NCBI GenBank assembly: GCA_900155495.1 | Contig: FTLJ01001025.1 | Span: 1-22,828 of the forward strand | Length of the DNA stretch: 22,828 nucleotides | DNA from: Porogramme epimiltina | Lineage: Eukaryota; Basidiomycota; Agaricomycetes; Polyporales; Polyporaceae | Direction of reading: 5' to 3' | Part shown: piece after piece, positions 8,249 through 19,704 of the stretch | How positions within the stretch are numbered: position 1 is the stretch's first letter | How the letters are laid out: every line of letters starts with the position of its first letter | Notes under the pieces: model-generated | What the model was told of the DNA's origin: nothing | The model's input: the letters and a program-made list of their open reading frames with translations, nothing else | Database searches by the model: none | Translations under genes and position numbers: made by a program

Positions 8249-9675
8249 CGGCACGCCTCGCGCTCCCCGCACCACGTCTGCCATCGTCGCGCCTGCGCCT
8301 GCTCCGGCGCTCGCCGCGCGCTCCAGCCGCGGTCTCCGCAGACAGGCACCATCCGTATTACGGACGTCCTCACGTCCCATACCCTTGCTTTGACAGCTCC
8401 GTAGCACCTAGGTCCATCCATCCACGGTCCACCATCCAGACCCACGCCGCGCCCGCGCGTCCGTATGTTCGGACATGGGTGGCGGTGATCTACGTCCCGC
8501 TCAGTATGTGTATCCCGTAAGTAGCTCGCACGCCCCATGACCATGTATCATTACCCGCCATACCCCGTCCGTTCGGACTCCGCGCCGCTCCGGACTCTGC
8601 GATCATGTATACGTACGTACGCCCACATATCGCCCTGTAGCCACAGAAGACTCCGCCTTAGTATAGCAACGACCTAACGGAAGCAGCAGCCTCTGTGCCT
8701 CCCCTAAACTTAGTACTTAATGACGATAATGACACCATCGCGGCGCTCTCCACCAGCCATGAGCTGGTTCCAAGCCCCAGCCCGAAGCTCGCACGGGCAG
8801 CGCCCCCGGCAGTGATATAATCCAGCGAACAACAACAACACCCGCCGCCTTCGAGGGAACGTGCATGCGCTCGCGCGCGGCGCGAGCACCGCCCGGGGCC
8901 CACCTCGCGACCACCACGCCCCGAGCGGCCAAGGGAGCGCCCACCGCGCCGCCCACGACCAACCGCGCTAGAATCCGCCATATCCGTCCGCGCGCACGCC
9001 CCTCGGGCGTGTGCGGGTGGGTCGCTGTGTGCGCGCGGCGCGGGCTCGCTTGGCTAGAAGGGCAGCGCGCGCACCGTTCGCGCGCGCGCTGGGCATGTGA
9101 TCGCGACGCTGCGGCCTATTTTCGACGAGCTCCTAAGCACTCAGTGGGAGGCCTAAATAGCCTGCCTCGTTCCCTTGGAAGTTGGGATCATCGGGCGGGG
9201 ATGAACGGCGGTTGCGCCCGGGGGCTCGGGTTCTGGGTTCTGGGGAGATAATAGACGACTGGCGTCGACCGAGCCCGGCGGCGCGCTGGGCGGTGACGAC
9301 TGTGGCCCAAATGACTCGTCGGAATGCGAGAAGGCGCGGCGTTTAGACGGCGAAGGCCCGAAGGGCCTCCCCCGTGCCGGCGGAGCTCGCACGTACCATT
9401 CAGTAGTCGGTTGCGCGGTCGCCAAACGGGATAAAGACAGTAAAGAGGTCATACAATTGGGCGCATAAAAGGCAGTAGTAGTACGGTAATGCTACACGAC
9501 TCGACCCCGCGGGTCTAGTAAGTACACGTTTACACGGGTCGTCGGGTACGCTTCTTCTATCGTCGGATGCTATCGTGTATGCGTTCGCCCTAGGGGAGCG
9601 GTTCTAAGTAAGGGTAGGTAGGTAGGGCGTCGCGGATATCGAGAACGGGAACAGGGAAGGGGGCCACCGAGACAA

Positions 9676-9715
9676 GCGGCGCACCGGGGGCAGCGCTTCT
9701 GGAGCGCTGCGCCGC
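9676..9715. repeat. Nested hairpin with GCGCT/AGCGC core
   Basis: Inner arms cagcgct and agcgctg (9691-9697, 9703-9709) are exact reverse complements around a 5-nt loop. Outer arms gcggcg (9676-9681) and cgccgc (9710-9715) also pair, with a 9-nt bulge on one side. It shares its gcgct-ggagcgc core with the palindrome at 9763. Confidence 0.75.
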
Positions 9716-9762
9716 GCGGGACGCCGACCAATAGCTTTACTATGGGGTTTGGGGAGGGTACT

Positions 9763-9782
9763 GTCGCGCTCCGGAGCGCGAC
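9763..9782. repeat. Perfect 20-bp palindrome
   Basis: gtcgcgctcc is followed directly by its exact reverse complement ggagcgcgac. It lies about 50 nt from the nested hairpin at 9676-9715 and has the same core. It is downstream of the secreted-protein gene, possibly beyond its 3'UTR. Confidence 0.85.
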
Positions 9783-10032
9783 TCGAGGCGGCCTGCCGGA
9801 TGCGCGCGTGGACGCTGCGCGCGGGCTGAGTGCGAATAAATAGCACAAATAAACACCGCAGAAGAGACCGAATAAACCGAGAAGGGCATGGATTCTATAG
9901 CTTGTGGTTGGCGGGTGACGTGAGGGGGCGGCGCGCGAAGAGACGTGAGGGGAGGCGAGGTGGTGGCGATAATCGGGGTTGTGGTTGGATTGGGGAACGC
10001 GAGCGCGGCCGGTGGTGGGGGCGCTCAAGCGC

Positions 10033-10642
10033 TCAGGGCACGAAGGCCTTGTTCTCGTAGTGCCACGACACCTTGAGGACGCCGGTAGAAAGGCTCCCAA
10101 GCTCTTGGAAGAGCGACGGGCTCATGTCTGTACACGTGCGGGCCCGAATAAGCAACGTGTACACCGGAACTGCGCTCAGGCGGCGGAGCGCCCGGGCGAG
10201 GAGTTTGTACGCACCGATGTCGTATTGCCCGCATCCGGGACACTCGTCCCGGACCTTGCCGTATGCCGTCTTGCCGTTGGCTGTGTTCGTGATTTGCATC
10301 CACTGTGAACGCGAGGGCGGAAATAAGTCAGCACAGTCTGCGGCCTTTGCGGGTGAACGAAGACTGCGGACCTGGTTGCAGTTGCCTCCAGTGCCATAGA
10401 TCTTGGAGGAGATGGCGACAATCTTGGCGCTGTTGGTGTCTGTGTCACCACATGCACCGAGGCCGACGTCGAACCAGGTCCCCTGCATGACGAGCGAGGT
10501 GAGTGCGCGTCGCGGAGATGAAGGAAGGACAATGGACGCGTACACGACCGGAATGCGTGATGCGCTTCTCGAGCTGGACGGGTGCAGCAAGCACTGTGCA
10601 CACGAGTGCGAAGATGAATAGGAGGAACGTGAACGGGGACAT
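10033..10642 (-). CDS. Secreted RlpA-like double-psi beta-barrel protein (riboflavin-aldehyde-forming-enzyme type)
   Basis: Four exons (10642-10544, 10482-10372, 10302-10215, 10127-10033) joined by GT-AG introns of 61, 69 and 87 nt give 130 aa. Residues 1-20 form a signal peptide (MSPFTFLLFIFALVCTVLAA), followed by a KR site at 26-27 that could be a Kex2-type cleavage point. The mature part matches the small basidiomycete double-psi beta-barrel family: GTWFDVGLGACGDTDTNS, GGNCNQW, AYGKVRDECPGCGQYDIDMS, and LSTGVLKVSWHYE at the end. Four cysteines in the barrel probably pair. Relatives are annotated as riboflavin aldehyde-forming enzyme or expansin/barwin-like; most have no proven enzyme activity and are thought to act at the cell wall or outside the cell. 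The first exon could also end 7 nt earlier at gtcgtg, but only the gtacgc donor keeps the frame. Fold confident, activity not. Confidence 0.9.
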
Positions 10643-10764
10643 GATTATTGGGTCAGTGGCGCGAGAGGGGCCCGGGTTGGGGAGAGGCGTAAGGGGGGTC
10701 GTAAGGAGGAGGGTCGGGTCAGGGCGAGCAGGACTCGTGAGGAAGTTCAAGGGACAAAGGCCGC

Positions 10765-10771
10765 TTATATA
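10765..10771 (-). promoter_or_regulatory. TATA box of the secreted barrel-protein gene
   Basis: gagtatataagcgg on the minus strand lies about 123 nt upstream of the ATG and is followed by a C/T-rich leader, the usual layout of strongly expressed basidiomycete genes. Confidence 0.65.
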
Positions 10772-10779
10772 CTCGGGAG

Positions 10780-13535
10780 CGCATGGGAAGCGTGCATTAC
10801 TTCAGCTGGGAGTTGGTCTCCTGGCAGAAGGATGGATGGGCCAAGCAACGGCGGCAGAGGGTCCTTGGCCGAGACCGTGTTGACAGCGCGCCGGGAGGCA
10901 TGGGGCGCGCACCCCGAAAAAAATTGAGGTCGTGTCGGGAGCATTATTGATGATTACCTTTTGACGTCGAGGCCACGGGGTCGGCACGGTGGGCGTCACC
11001 GGGGAGAGATGCCGCCGCGGAGTGGCGGACAGACGTGCCGACAAGGAACGGCTTTCCACAGCCTTGAGAGTTGGACATTTGGGGACTGCGGGCGGGAAGG
11101 CAGCCTGGGCGGGAGACGGTGGCATGACGGGTGAATGACGGAGGCGGACGCCCACGAATTAATGGCCTGTTGGGAACGGCGCGGCGTAGTGCAGGCAACG
11201 TGCACAGCCGACCGCGCAACGCAACGCGCAGTGTGCGCGCGGCCAGTCCGAGTCGCCCACCGAGTCTTCCGGAACGTTCATTGGCCGGACGGAAGCCGAG
11301 CGGGGGAAACGTGTCGGAGCGCCCAGAAAAGCGCAGGTGAGCGCCAAAGCGACAGCACCATCAGCGACAGGCGCCTAACGCCCAGGAACGAGGGTGTCGG
11401 TCCCGCGCGCGCACGACAGGGAAAAGAGGTTCACGACCTATAGGCTTTAGGCAGTAATTAGCGCGATCCAGAACGCCCCACCTGTCCATGTGCATCGCTC
11501 ACGTTGTGTGGATTCATGCCTTGGCTACCCTGCTTGCGTAAGGCGAAGCTTGGGCGATGGTAAAAGAGATTCTTCGGGTGGCATTCGCGAGAGGATGCCA
11601 AATTCAAGGCCTCAGTCGCCGTCTGGCCCCCTCTCCGCGTAGCAAACCTGCCATCTCTGGATGTATTAAGGCAGATTCAGCGGACGCCCGCGGAGGAAGG
11701 ACCCTACAAATGACTTGCCGTGATTCCTCCGGCCGAGGGAAAGGTTTCTGTGCCCCAGCTCCTTTCCCAGGGAATCCGGCAGTTGCTCAGGAACATTCGG
11801 TCCCATCGGTGAAACCGCTCGAGCGCGCGACCCAACGCCACTAGAAATGCCAGCCTCAGTCAACATTCTCTTCCCAGGGCCCTTGACGTCATGTCGACGC
11901 GGGTCCTGTACGCGCTCGCCGACAAAGCAAGTGACGCCACGTCGAACCGACATTCAATTTGAGATGGCACGCGCTGTAGAGAGGATCAATTTGTTCAGTG
12001 ACACAATTGAGGCGACAGACGAGATGTAGACTTACGACTACCACGGCGCGAAGCTTGAAGTCGTGTTCGGGTAAAACATGATGTTGATTACCCAATGTCA
12101 GCACGACAACCAGACATCTTAAGCCGCAAGTAGGCACGTGAGGCTTCACATCAATCGACACGAGGTATGCACGCTATGACAAACGTGTACAGGAAGAATG
12201 AAGACAGATTGAGACTTGTGAGTGAGAAACGCGACATATGCATGTTGACGTTGTTCGGCTCGTTACATCAATGTGGCGGGCTTGAGCGACACCATTCTTG
12301 TGAACCCAAGCGGGTGATAAATTGGGCCGGTGGTAGATGAAAACGCACTACGGAATGTACATGAATTAGCAACGTGCAGCTTGCACGAACGGATGGGTCA
12401 ACTCACCAGGATTTCCGACAAGCTAGAGGGACAGAGCGGCGGGTTTCTACCCACCAGCCCGTTGGGCACAGGAGCACGCGTAGTGCGTGAGGGAGACTGC
12501 TAGTACAAGAGGGGCGGAAGGAGATAGTTCCCCAGATGGGGTTGCGGACGCGAAGAAGGGCATCCTATGACATCAACAAGTGTGAGAGCTCGCAAGGAAC
12601 ATGCGCGCATGTCTCTAGTGCCCCGCTCAACACCCTAGACGGACAGCCTCGAGCAGACCAACGACTAGCATAAACGAAGGTCGTCTTAGTAGTGCCCGTG
12701 GCCTGCTCTACGGTTCCTAACAGGCACTGTCATACGTAGAATACATGGGCCAACATCCAGAGAACAGACTTAGATATGGATGCGTAGGAGGTCCTCGTGA
12801 ATTCAACGCAGTTCAGAGTCGATTCACAGTGGTAGCACGCTTAGGGCTACCACACAACAAGGTACATGGTATGAACTGAGCGCAGCGGACGACAAACTGT
12901 ATCTCACGCAAGACCGTCGAAGGTATCCACAGAGCATACAACGTTACGCCATGTCGCAGAGCTCACCGGTGCACGATACGCTTGTCCTAGATAGGCTTGG
13001 GGTGCGAAGGACAAGGGTTGGCGACGGAGGAGCGGGCGAACGGGGTTCGATGCGAGGCTAGAAGACTGGTCGGCGGATGTCCAGCCTCTGAGCTTGTCAC
13101 GTTGCCCTATGCCTTGATATTGAACAAGGCAGAGGTAGAACAAGGGTGATGATCGCAGAGGGGCAAGGGCGTGAAGGACGCGATGTCGTCCAGGATAAGA
13201 ACGGGGCGAGTGGAAACATGTTCGAGACCAGGGAGTCGAGACTCGGCAGCGAAGACGGCAAGCAGTGCGGCAATCCCCGACAAGGCCTTCCCGGTCGGGG
13301 CGCGGCATGCCCCAAAGAGGCAGGCAATGCGGAACAAGCGCAGCCCGATCAGAGCGTGGACAGCAAATCGCGATCTGCTTCACCGCCGAGCGCCCCGTGC
13401 GCCGCCACTGCCGTCGACACCGTCGTCCTCGTCGTAGAGCTCATCGTGTCCATCGACCACCACCTGGAAGTGTTCTCGGTATCTTAGCCCATATTGTCAA
13501 ACACTTTCTCCACAGATCAAGCTTGCGAGCGGGAT
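10780..13535. other. Long intergenic interval without a supported gene
   Basis: About 2.7 kb holds only short, mutually overlapping frames. The largest, on the minus strand between 12904 and 13383 (159 codons), has no recognisable motif and competes with two other open frames on the same strand. The left part is the promoter of the secreted protein and the right end that of the Bzz1-like gene. No transposase, reverse transcriptase, tRNA or clear repeat was seen. Confidence 0.45.
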
Positions 13536-16500
13536 ATGGCTGTTCAAGCCACCGGACAAACATATGGACAATCCCTCCCTGTAAGTCCTTTAGCTCTCAC
13601 ACCACCTCCGCCGGCGCGTGACAGGCCCCCTTACCCCCCTACAGGACCAGGTAGACCGGATATCCAGTCTCACAGATGCCCAGCTAGAGCTCCTTCAAGA
13701 CGTAAGCCCTATTATCCGACCGGAGACCACCCCCTTCAGTGCTGATTTCCTTCTATTAGGTACGCGACCTCCATAAGGAGAGAGCCGCGCTCGAAAGAGA
13801 TTATGCCACTAAATTGCAGCTCCTTGTAAAGAGAGCTGCGGAGAAGAAGGGGAAGAAGATGCCAGCTCTAGTCATCGGCAATGAACCTACCAAAGCATGG
13901 GACGAGAATACGATCAAGCAGAGGTATGCCTTTGATGATGTCGGACGCTTATCTCGCTAATTGTGGTGGATATTAAAGCACGCTAGACAAAGCATATACG
14001 CAACTCTTAACGTGCATGAGCGACACGGCTCAGGATCACATAAACCTCGCAGATGCCTACAACGGTCAGGTAATCGAGCCCCTGAGGATGACGGAGAGGA
14101 AGCACGACGAGGCCAAGAAGAAGCAGATGCAATTCTATCAGAAGCTCCTTACGGACCGAGATCGCACATACGCCGACCGAGCTAAGGTACGCATTGTGAA
14201 CGAGGAACGCAGCGCCCATTCGCTGTATGCTCACTTCCGTTCACCAGAGCAAACAGAAGGTAATCTGTCGTGTAGATATTCCATCCGAGCCGCACTCACC
14301 ATGTCTCAGTACGATGAAGAATGTGTCGAAGTGGATGCATATCGGCAGAAACAGGTACATACCACGTCACCCTGTCAGATACACTCTCCGTGACGTTCAC
14401 TTCCGGACTTCAGGAACGCTCGTCAGATGACCGCCATGCAGAGCGCGCCGCGAGGCAATATGAGCAGCAACAAGTCGACATGCTCAATAGCAAAAAGTAT
14501 TAGCAATTGTGTTTGATGCCTTGAGTTTCGACTGACTAGTCTCAGTGCCTACCTCATTTCTATTGCTGTTGCGAACAAGGTGAAATCGAAGTTCTATGAC
14601 GAGGACCTCCCTGCGCTGGAAGACGTAAGCACACACCCACGCTGCATTGTGTCACTTTCTGACCTGTCACCCTCAGCAATTCCGTACGTTTGTGGACAGC
14701 GCGGCTCGTGTCCTGGTTGGCGCTTTCTCACATTCATGTAGAGGATCTGCAAACTCGCCTGCTAAACAGCTTTACCACCATTCTCAAGAATGTCCAAACG
14801 CTCCACCTTAAGCACCTAGACATCATGAGGACACACTTCAATGAAAGCGAGGCAGCCTTAGGGGCGTTGAACCCCCGTGCGGATCTAGACCTCTTCATCG
14901 ATCATAACATCTCAGCGTTCTCGCCGCCACCTGACTGGTCCTTCGAACCTTGTTCAAGCCACTACGATCATGTATGTAACAGAGCCGTTGTTCCGAGCCG
15001 TCATAGCTAACGAGTTCCAGGGAGAGATGAGCGTGGACCCAGCGCCCAAGGTCTATTTGCAGAACCGCTTGAGCAAGTGCCGGTCCAAGCTGCAAGAATT
15101 GGATCCCGTTCTATCCGCTAAACGTAAGTGCGGGGCGCCGTTATAATGAGGGATTGCATTTGACCCTGGTCCTATAATGTTGTCCAGGTAAGGACACGGA
15201 ACAGCTCGCCAAGCTTGTCACGGCATACACCGAGGACCCCGCATTGGGCAACGCTGATGAAGTTCTCGATGTACGTAGCCGTTGGCATTGTGGGCGCCGT
15301 ATGGGAACATCGCTAACTTGAGGGGGCCTAATGTTTCAACCACGCGGCACGGCGTTGCGAAGAATTATTTGGACGCCCACCACGGAGTGACTTTCTATGA
15401 GACGTCCGGCGCGGTTCTGAACATTGAAGTTGATACTATATCTTCGGCTCTAAATGGTACGACGCCACATTTCTCTTGTTAATTGTCAACTTCCGTAACC
15501 TCGGTCTCCACGGAGATGCACGGGTCTATTTCCTGCACTTGGTTATCTGTCGGCAAATGCATTGACTGATGGCATGTCACGTTCACCCATTATTCCGTAA
15601 CAGGCGACGAGGGCTCTCAGAGCCCGCATTCATTCAAAAGCACTTCCTTTTCCATCCCTGCCTCATGTGCATACTGCAAGGTGCGCTCCCGCATCTTCGT
15701 CCCGCGATGCGCGCCGTGCTTCCATATCGTTTTACACCTCGCTTGTAGTCGTCCATCTGGGGTCTCAGCAAGCAAGGCAAAACATGCAAGGCCTGCGGCG
15801 TCTCCGTCCACTCGAAATGCGAACTCAAGGTGTGCAATTTGTCCCCACAGTGCCTTGAAACACATACTTACGTTGACCAGCTTCCTGCTGATTGCACTGG
15901 CTCCCGGCACGGTGGTCATGGGCACAATTCGTCCGACTCCGTGTCCTCAATTTCCAGATCACCCTCGTCTGTCTCCCCTCCGGATTCCCGAAGTTCGTAC
16001 CTGCCTTCCACGTGCTCTACCGAGTGCGCAGATGCTGACCTCCCAACGCGCAGTCGTATCCGGACACGTCGCACTTACGCCCACGCCGTCGTCATTCGCA
16101 ACCCCGGCAGTGGAGGAGAATGCCCCAGGGCCTGCAGCTCGCGTCCTGTTCGACTTTGCGCCGACCTCTCCGTTTGAGCTCACCGTCTCTGGTGAGTCCC
16201 ATTCCCTCGCCCCGTCAGAACCGCAGAAACGTCGGGCGCTCGGGCTGACCACGACCATGCGCGCACGCGTTAGCCGAGAGTATAGTGCATGTGCTTGAAG
16301 AAGATGATGGCTCAGGGTGGGTCAAGGTCGCCGATGATGCCGGGGGTAGGGGGTTGGTACCCGCGTCTTACATAGAGCTTCTCGACGGTCCTGCGCCGCC
16401 CACCTCACGGAGCACGACCCCCACTGCTGGCCAGCAGCAAGGCTCGAACAGCTACGGTGCGTTGGACGTTTCTTCTCGGAGCCCGTGCTGAGAAGCCTCT

Positions 16501-16972
16501 TTTGACTAACTACTTATCTTCTCGGGCCCGGTAGTTCGCGGTATCTACGCATACAAGGCACAGGGTCCGGACGAACTCGACGTGGAGGAAGGCCAGCTCA
16601 TCCAACTCACTGACGGCGCATCCGGTGGACGCAACTACGCTGAGGGGTGGTGGGAAGGTGCGCCAGCTCATCCATTCTCTTCCGGCACTCCCAGTTTGCT
16701 CTGGGTGCGCTTCGCTAGCCCCGGGCGTCGAGCGCCGGGCAATGGCTGCCCGTCTGCGGGGGCGACGCTGACGTACCGCTCGATCTCACGCAGGCATCGG
16801 TTCGGGCGGGAAGAAGGGCATATTCCCGAGCAACTACGTAAGCCCCCCCTCGTTCTTACCCCCGCGCGGCGCGCCTCGTTTTGCTGACCCCGTCCCCTAC
16901 CCCGCGCCGCTTAACGCTCCCGCGATACGCCGTGCGTCGCGTGCCGTGCGCCCACAGGTCGAAGACGCCTGA
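13536..16972 (+). CDS. BZZ1: Bzz1-like F-BAR/C1/SH3-SH3 protein
   Basis: A 21-exon model gives 660 aa. Exons: 13536-13580, 13645-13701, 13760-13923, 13979-14186, 14248-14259, 14310-14354, 14414-14496, 14546-14624, 14677-14683, 14742-14971, 15021-15123, 15188-15270, 15363-15456, 15604-15680, 15749-15829, 15881-15992, 16054-16191, 16274-16456, 16535-16657, 16794-16837, 16958-16972. Residues 1 to about 300 form the F-BAR coiled coil (LPDQVDRISSL, LHKERAALERDYATKLQLL). Residues 412-461 are a complete C1 zinc finger: H412, C425, C428, C442, C445, H450, C453, C461 with exact family spacing. SH3 domains span about 521-575 (VLFDF, GLVPASYIEL) and 601-658 (GIYAYKAQGPDEL, GIFPSNY). Yeast Bzz1 (633 aa, same order) acts with the WASP homologue Las17 at cortical actin patches in endocytosis, and this protein should too. 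Least certain joints: the 15993 gttcgt donor and the 7-nt exon at 14677. Confidence 0.93.
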
Positions 16973-19704
16973 GGACGCCTCCCACTGTGTGCGTTGGGTG
17001 CGCGAGTTTTGGGATTCCTTGTCTCTGCGCCCGCTGACCCTGAGTTCCAACACGTACAGGTCGCGGGCCGGAGCGCGAGCGCGTCCAGTGATTGGACGCG
17101 TCTTTTCTTGTCGCTCGGACCGTATTCGTTGTGCAAATCGATCAAGTACCTACTAACTCCGCGGCGCTGCGCTGAGGAGGACGGTGTTGTTCACCTGAAC
17201 GGCCAGTCCTGCGAGCGCGTAGTGCCCATACGGCGACTATGGAATTCCAACCTACCATGTCATCCGATCCATCCCTCTCCTCGGGTTAGGTATAACGTTG
17301 TGAGCGCTGTACGAGTGCTCAAGGCGCTGCGCCCGGGAACCCCAGAACCCCCAAATTGTCCTGGCGTACTGCCCAAGGGCACGCTCCTTGTGTCGATTTC
17401 TGATCGGGAAACGCACGGGGCCCCGAGCGCGGGGTGCAGCGCTTCATCGACGGGGCCAACGGCGTCTTCAGTCGCGCGTCGCCTTCGAGCGCGGGCGTGC
17501 AGCCGCTACAGCACCCATCGAGCGGAGGCGAGTCGCGCCCGCTCCGCGGTACAGCGTGCTCGCGCCCTCGCCTGCACGCATCCCAAAACGCCCCGCACCG
17601 ATGGCCGCTCTGGCGCGCGCGATGGGCATCAGGAATCCCAGTTTCCCTTTCAGCTGCCGAGAGGATCGGCGGAGGGGGTATGGGAACCGCTGGGAAAGGG
17701 CGGCGGCGGCGAGACCGTCGCTGAGTTTGAGGGCGCTCCAAGCGAGATGAAGGCCGATGGCGCACAAGACGTGCGCCGGCGTCGGCGCCGACTCTTGGGA
17801 GCCTGCAGGCTGGGTTCGCCGGCGATGGCCTAATCCTTAAGGCCCAGGCAGGCGTGCCTCTTGAAGTTTTCAGCTCGTGCTGTTGGCCCAGAGCCCCAGC
17901 GGGACCACGAGTGTTGGGAGGCAGGAACTGCCTAGCGGCCCTTGTCTGTGCCCCTCTCTGCGGGCGGAACTCGAAAACGCCGAAACTGCAAGTAGTGCAA
18001 GGGTTAAAAACAGCGCGCTGTGCGCTTGGCAGGAGTATCTTTTGCCTCGATAAGTATAAACCGCTAGCTCGTAGAATGATAGTCGAGTGTGAAGTCTGTA
18101 GCCGGCTGCGCGATCGTAACTTGTTCGATCCTTTGGCCTGAGTGGCAGGGCTTTTACGTCGGGAAAGGGTCGAGGAGGAAAGTGGTGAATGGTCAAGGGA
18201 ATGATATCGACAAAAAGGGAAAGAGGTCTGATGGGCAGAATGACTCTCAGCGTGCGACGCCCACAATCAGACACGGCGATTTACGCCCCTTACACGGAAG
18301 GGTGGTTCTGCCGCGCGTTCGACGTCGTGTCTTCTCGGTGGCATTAGTTCTCGTCATTGGCAACGCCTCCGAGGGCCGAAGTAAGAAGGAAGCCGAACTC
18401 GAGCTCGACGTCGTGTTCGCACCCGGGACGCCGGGTGTGCATGAGGCGAGGCGACTTTTTCTGGAGTGGAAGCGCGGACGAACCGCTCCAATGGGAGGGT
18501 AGTAGGACATTGAAATTACATGCGGAGGGTGAACCTCAGCGGATAAAAGAGCGTCGAGAAATCTGCTTGACCCATCAGGCTCCCCCCTCCTTTCCCACTC
18601 GTCGATACACCTTGTTCCCTGAGGTCCAACGGCTGCTCAACCTGTTCCGGCACGTATCGAGCCAAGAACTTGGACGCCAAGCACGAAGGCTATTTCCAGA
18701 ACGCCGAAATGATTTTGGCCCTCCACACTCATTCTGGACGTCATCGCTCCTCGACGTCATAGCGGAAGGAAGGATTGACTCAGCATGTTTATGGTCAATG
18801 GTAAAGTCAATCATTCGCCGCTATTCCGTTGCACATCACGAAGATATTCCTGCGTGTCCTACCAACTGAGGCATCGTTGTCGACATTCAACACCGCTATA
18901 GGGAAGTACCCTGGACCTTCGCGAGTTCGTGTCGGCCAAGTGCATCGCTATTGCGATGGATGACTGCGACGGCGATCCCAAAGGAGGGACAGGCATGCAG
19001 GAATATCATCGTCATATCTGCGGGAGGCGTTACGTCATTGCCTGGTTCGTCGAGATGGGAATGTTTACTTTGCACAAGATTGGTATCAGTCAGCAGTACT
19101 AGAGCGGTATTGTCTCTTCACAGTAGAACTGAAACCCGCATATAAGCGGTCGCTTCAACTCCAGTCCTGCCGGTGCTCCGTGACAAATGATCTAACGTTT
19201 TCACATCCCTTTCAGGTACCAGATCCTTTAGAGACGGCGGGCGTTCAAGAAGAGTTTTAGGCACATACCGCTTCGGAGGAGTTCAGAGAGATATATAGGA
19301 TATTCGCTTTTGTCGCTTTGGCTTCCACCGCGTCTTGAGATCAGTTCGATGGTAGTAGACGAAGAAGCTAATCATAGGCTCCTGTAGGAAAGACTTAGAA
19401 CATAGCTTTTTACATAATTTGATATCGCAATATCACCACGTAGAGCTGTATCAATGTGAAGTTTGAATGTCAAGAGGAGTCGTGTGTCTGAGTTCAAGGA
19501 TGCGTCCACCGTGTGCGTGACGGGCGCCTCCAACCACGCGAGAGGGAGGAGTTAGAGAAGCGCCCAAAGGACCTGCCAAACACGGCACAAACACCGCGTA
19601 TGCCTAGCTCTAAGCGTTCACTCACACCAACGCCTTTGCTATCTGCACACCTCGCGTCCTCCTTCTCTCTCTGCTTGACTCCATCTGTTCTACCCTGACT
19701 AGAT
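16973..19704. other. Interval with gene-like fragments but no confident gene
   Basis: Three stretches look partly coding on the plus strand. 17434-17724 has very high G/C third positions (from QRFIDGANGVFSRASPSSAG), but adjoining frames are equally open. 18556-18869 reads RYTLFPEVQRLLNLFRHVSS onward to a TGA. 18902-19102 is an acceptor-preceded 66-codon frame ending in TAG (central part AMDDCDGDPKGGTGMQEYHR). No start codon, complete splice chain or known motif joins them. They could be remnants of decayed genes or transposons, or chance. A gagatatatagg near 19288 is the only TATA-like site noted before the CAF1 gene. Confidence 0.35.

Larger units (their letters stand above)
8550..10030. other. 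GC-rich intergenic stretch
   Basis: This stretch holds long runs of CG-rich sequence (8860-9110), short overlapping open frames on both strands without conserved motifs, two palindromes (see separate entries) and two aataaa signals on the plus strand (about 9835-9852). No gene is supported. Confidence 0.45.

Noticed and set aside
12904..13383. 159-codon minus-strand frame upstream of Bzz1
   Set aside because: Two other frames on the same strand are open over the same bases, and none shows a family motif or splice chain.
14677..14741. Alternative Bzz1 splice using a 34-nt intron after 14707
   Set aside because: The intron would be shorter than any other in the window. The gtacgt donor at 14684 gives a normal-length intron and the expected DQFQDLQTRLL sequence.
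16054..16112. Alternative Bzz1 splice removing a 55-nt intron starting gtatcc
   Set aside because: It would remove the TPTPSSF linker that appears to belong before the first SH3 domain. The 15993-16053 intron has a clear CTGAC branch point and restores the frame.
17319..18266. 315-codon minus-strand frame
   Set aside because: Basic, low-complexity product without motif; frames on both strands are equally open and no promoter or splice structure supports it.
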